From CAYJAD01 sp964372165 (GTDB taxonomy: Bacteria; Desulfobacterota; Desulfovibrionia; Desulfovibrionales; Desulfovibrionaceae), in NCBI GenBank assembly GCA_964372165.1, contig CAYJPT010000049.1:1-15399 (forward strand): a stretch of DNA of 15,399 nt. The letters are read 5' to 3'. The translations under genes and the position numbers were made by a program. Every line of letters begins with the position of its first letter. Within the stretch, counting starts at the first letter, position 1. The notes under the pieces were generated by a model that saw nothing but the letters and a program-made list of their open reading frames with translations, did no database searches and was not told where the DNA came from. This document shows positions 13,240-15,399 of this stretch, in pieces.

Positions 13240-15096
13240 TTAATCAACATTGTAGAGATATATACTATATCGAGCATTTTCCGTAGTGTATTTTTTGTGC
13301 AAGTGCAAGCCTATTTCACTAGCATTATCAATTATAACGGATGAAAAAATATACTTAACATTAAATTCATGGCGTAATGCCTGAGTATTTATACGCAATG
13401 TATAACCAGTTTCTGGTGTATCGTGATTATACAAGTACATACGACCGCCCCAACTATCATAATAGTCTCTAGCTTTATAATTTACTTCAAATTCTGGTTC
13501 AAGTAATTTTCTAAATTTTTTCATATATTTTAATGGATAAACACTCAGATAACCACTGGGAGTTCTTATACCATTGTAAGTTAAAATTGCAGGACTTAAA
13601 AGAAAGCCTAAAGCATTTTCACCAGTATATTTAATATCTTTTTTAATAGTTTGAAACAGATTTTCTGCATAATAATCATGAACTGAGGCAAGCTGCCAAT
13701 GATTGTCAGGAAAAAATCTTTGTGAAGAAGTTCTATTATCTGTCGAAAAGTGTTTTTGCCAAAGTAAAGAATAAGCCGTGGGTGATAAAAAGTTGTAAAA
13801 TTTCAAATCTCTGTTTAAAAGTTGTACGAATTGAAGACAAAATATGCAAAAAAAACAAATTCCTACTACAGTATGACTAAGCATAAATTTAGGAAGAAAG
13901 AAGAAAAACTTTTCACGATTAAATTCATAAAACCAGATGCAAAGAGCTACACCAAATGCTACATACCACAAAAAGCGTGCAAAAAGAAAAAATCTAGCAA
14001 AACTAAGGCCTTGCAAGGGAGGTAAAAGAACAGCAAAGATTTCATTTAAAATTTTAGTAGTACCAAGTGCAGCAATAAAAATACAAGAAAGCAAGACCAA
14101 TGTTGTATAATTAAATATATGCAATGAATTTTTAAAAGTGAAAAATTTTAAAAAAAAGCTATTTATAAAGTCAATTTTGAAGACTTTACCCACAGCATTT
14201 ATACCAGAAATGATAAAAGTACCCGTAACGACTGGGAGTATAACCGCCCTGTGAACACTTGGCCCGTGGTATTGCCCATTATAGAAATATTCTAAGAATT
14301 TGTTTTTTAAAATAATAAGTTGATCAAAAAGAACAAATTCAGAATTTAAGGAAATTGATTTAGTTAATGGCTCACTTAGAATGAATCGCATATAAAAAAG
14401 TCGTGCATCTATTACTATATACCCTATTGTTAATATAATAAATCCTACTAATAATGGGATATGCACCTTGCGCTCATAAATTGAAATGCAAATTGTACAA
14501 AGTAACCATAATCCTAAAATAAATACTCCTGGTACGCCAAATGATGAAAAAAAAGGATAAAAAATCAATAGCAGAACTTGATAAGGTAATGACGTAGGAT
14601 TATAGGATAATATTTTAATAAAAAATACAATAATAAAAGGGGTGCTAGCAACTGGAAGAGCCCAACTAAAAAAATTAGGTAAGATACAAAATAAAAATGA
14701 TGTGCCAAGTAATATTAGTGAACTTGTGTACCGAGGAAGTACTGTTTTGAGTAAAAATAACAGCCCATAATAGGCCAGAACCATTGATACCGCAATATTA
14801 ATTATATGAGCCCAATAACTTGGAAAAATGGCAAAAATAAATGAAGAAAAATTAAAATTACTACAAAGAAAATATGCACTCGGCATTGCCTCCATTGCGG
14901 GAGCTGCTTTGTCAAAAGTAAATAATAGGTTGTTATCTTGAAACATCTTTAAATAAGCAAAGCCAGAATCAAGATAGTCATGCACAGCTAATGGAGTGTG
15001 TTCTCCAAGCAAAATTAATGGGAATAATACTATGGTTAATGCTGCAAAACAACAAATATGAACTCCATATTTACCTATAAATAACACCATATACAT
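13240..15096 (-). CDS. Large polytopic membrane protein, GT-C/DUF6044 (YkoS)-like putative glycosyltransferase
   Basis: A 618-residue protein with about ten or more membrane helices over residues 10-430, including dense hydrophobic runs near 11-31, 95-145 and 175-240, then a soluble C-terminal domain of ~190 residues. The first external loop contains HTPLAVHDYLDSG (33-45) with Asp40 and Asp43, the position of the acidic catalytic residues in GT-C enzymes. The N-terminus and layout recall Bacillus YkoS (DUF6044), encoded beside the GT2 enzyme YkoT; this family call is from memory. It probably transfers a sugar from undecaprenyl phosphate to a glycan outside the inner membrane. Base composition is more AT-rich than cobT. 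A tail fragment of a second copy lies at 4444-4590. The ATG at 15096 has AGGA closer to the second ATG two codons on. Confidence 0.75.
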   Translation of the reverse strand: MYMVLFIGKYGVHICCFAALTIVLFPLILLGEHTPLAVHDYLDSGFAYLKMFQDNNLLFTFDKAAPAMEAMPSAYFLCSNFNFSSFIFAIFPSYWAHIINIAVSMVLAYYGLLFLLKTVLPRYTSSLILLGTSFLFCILPNFFSWALPVASTPFIIVFFIKILSYNPTSLPYQVLLLIFYPFFSSFGVPGVFILGLWLLCTICISIYERKVHIPLLVGFIILTIGYIVIDARLFYMRFILSEPLTKSISLNSEFVLFDQLIILKNKFLEYFYNGQYHGPSVHRAVILPVVTGTFIISGINAVGKVFKIDFINSFFLKFFTFKNSLHIFNYTTLVLLSCIFIAALGTTKILNEIFAVLLPPLQGLSFARFFLFARFLWYVAFGVALCIWFYEFNREKFFFFLPKFMLSHTVVGICFFCIFCLQFVQLLNRDLKFYNFLSPTAYSLLWQKHFSTDNRTSSQRFFPDNHWQLASVHDYYAENLFQTIKKDIKYTGENALGFLLSPAILTYNGIRTPSGYLSVYPLKYMKKFRKLLEPEFEVNYKARDYYDSWGGRMYLYNHDTPETGYTLRINTQALRHEFNVKYIFSSVIIDNASEIGLHLHKKYTTENARYSIYLYNVD

Positions 15097-15147
15097 TAAT
15101 CCTATTAATTGCAGCCAGTTGACATCATTAAATTTAAATCGCTCAGA

Positions 15148-15176
15148 TTTATAAGCCTATTTTAAATATTTATCAA
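15148..15176 (-). promoter_or_regulatory. Sigma70-type promoter for the minus-strand operon
   Basis: Reading the minus strand, TTGATA (15176-15171) is followed after exactly 17 bp by TATAAA (15153-15148); each hexamer matches consensus at 5 of 6 positions. Transcription would start about 45 nt before the ATG at 15096. Spacing and position make it a good candidate, although the surroundings are AT-rich. Between here and the transposase fragment (about 15180-15259) I see no gene, only short AT-rich palindromes. Confidence 0.55.
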
Positions 15177-15259
15177 GTTAATTGATGGTTATCAAAAATG
15201 TTATAATATTATAGGCTATTCAAAAAGATAAGAAAGCTGCATTGCAATAAAAAACAGCT

Positions 15260-15399
15260 TTAATTGAAGTAGTCTAGCCTTAATCGTGCAATTGCCCTAC
15301 GCTTTTCACCATAGAACACCTGTCGCCTATATTTTGGAGCAAATACCACATGGTATTTGCAGTTCCATTTGGTATGAGCTAAACTCTTTGCGTCACCCA
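15260..15399 (-). mobile_element. tnpA: Truncated IS200-type transposase gene (tnpA 5' fragment)
   Basis: On the minus strand, entering from the right edge, the frame reads DAKSLAHTKWNCKYHVVF followed by APKYRRQVFYGEKRRAI. This is the unmistakable N-terminus of IS200/IS605-family TnpA of the MGDxKSLAHTKWNCKYH type. The final two bases of the window are the last two of its ATG. After RRAI the match to the family is lost, and the frame runs nine more codons (ARLRLDYFN) to a stop at 15262-15260. The HUH motif and catalytic tyrosine of a ~150-residue TnpA are missing, so this is a dead 5' fragment whose 3' part was deleted or replaced. A 7-bp hairpin (AAAGCTG 15233-15239, CAGCTTT 15255-15261) overlaps the stop. 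Confidence 0.88.

Noticed and set aside
13822..14025. 67-codon + strand frame rich in lysine
   Set aside because: It lies entirely antisense within the 618-residue membrane protein gene; its Lys-rich content is what the complement of Phe/Leu-rich helices produces.
15233..15261. Intrinsic terminator for the transposase fragment
   Set aside because: The 7-bp stem has a long 15-nt loop and only a weak T-run on the minus strand, so it was mentioned but not called.
1..15399. CRISPR array, tRNA, rRNA or phage genes
   Set aside because: No regularly spaced direct repeats, cloverleaf sequences or rRNA signatures were seen, and no phage protein was recognised.

Overview
The window is AT-rich (mid-30s percent GC by eye) and almost fully coding. 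It looks like an accessory cell-surface polysaccharide (O-antigen/LPS) locus inserted beside core metabolism genes of a Gram-negative bacterium. An Arn/Gtr-type undecaprenyl-phosphate sugar module and a WecE-type aminotransferase support a Gram-negative host. CobT next to a Dpp/Opp-type ATPase would fit an anaerobic lineage such as the Desulfovibrionaceae, but that is only a weak guess: no rRNA, tRNA or marker gene is present.

Layout: (1) 1-145, a left-edge stretch with two hairpins and no identifiable gene. (2) 146-2181 (+), cobT overlapping a dipeptide/oligopeptide ABC ATPase, closed by a hairpin at 2211-2235. (3) 2182-2609, a non-coding gap dominated by a ~200-bp inverted-repeat-bounded structured element that ends on a perfect TATAAT. 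(4) 2610-11953 (+), a tight run of 12 genes: a WecE/RffA-like sugar 4-aminotransferase, a WbqC-family protein, a dead fragment of a membrane glycosyltransferase-like gene, a GtrB/YkoT-like GT2 enzyme, an internally deleted methyltransferase, a second methyltransferase, a beta-propeller glycosidase-like protein, a NeuD/PglD-like left-handed beta-helix acyltransferase, an acyl carrier protein, an SDR reductase, a GNAT-like protein and a DltA/NRPS-type adenylation enzyme. (5) 15096-11957 (-), a convergent three-gene unit: a large GT-C/DUF6044-like membrane protein, an ArnE/F-like small transporter and a zinc-ribbon methyltransferase. (6) The right edge holds the first ~38 codons of an IS200-type tnpA, followed by unrelated sequence.

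Suggested logic (inference): WecE/RffA makes a nucleotide-linked 4-amino-4,6-dideoxyhexose. The ACP, adenylation enzyme and reductase prepare an amino-acyl or hydroxyacyl group on a carrier protein. One or more of the WbqC, NeuD-like and GNAT proteins attach it to the amino sugar, and methyltransferases may add methyl groups. The GT2 enzyme, ArnE-like carrier and GT-C-like protein resemble the three parts of a lipid-linked sugar side-branch system (synthase, flippase, periplasmic transferase), here split over two convergent operons. A C-terminal remnant of a second GT-C-like gene just upstream of the GT2 gene suggests the partner was once encoded next to it.

The most informative observations are that remnant, the carrier-protein-based acylation cassette, the in-frame loss of the middle of the methyltransferase at 5577, and the inverted-repeat element before the cluster.
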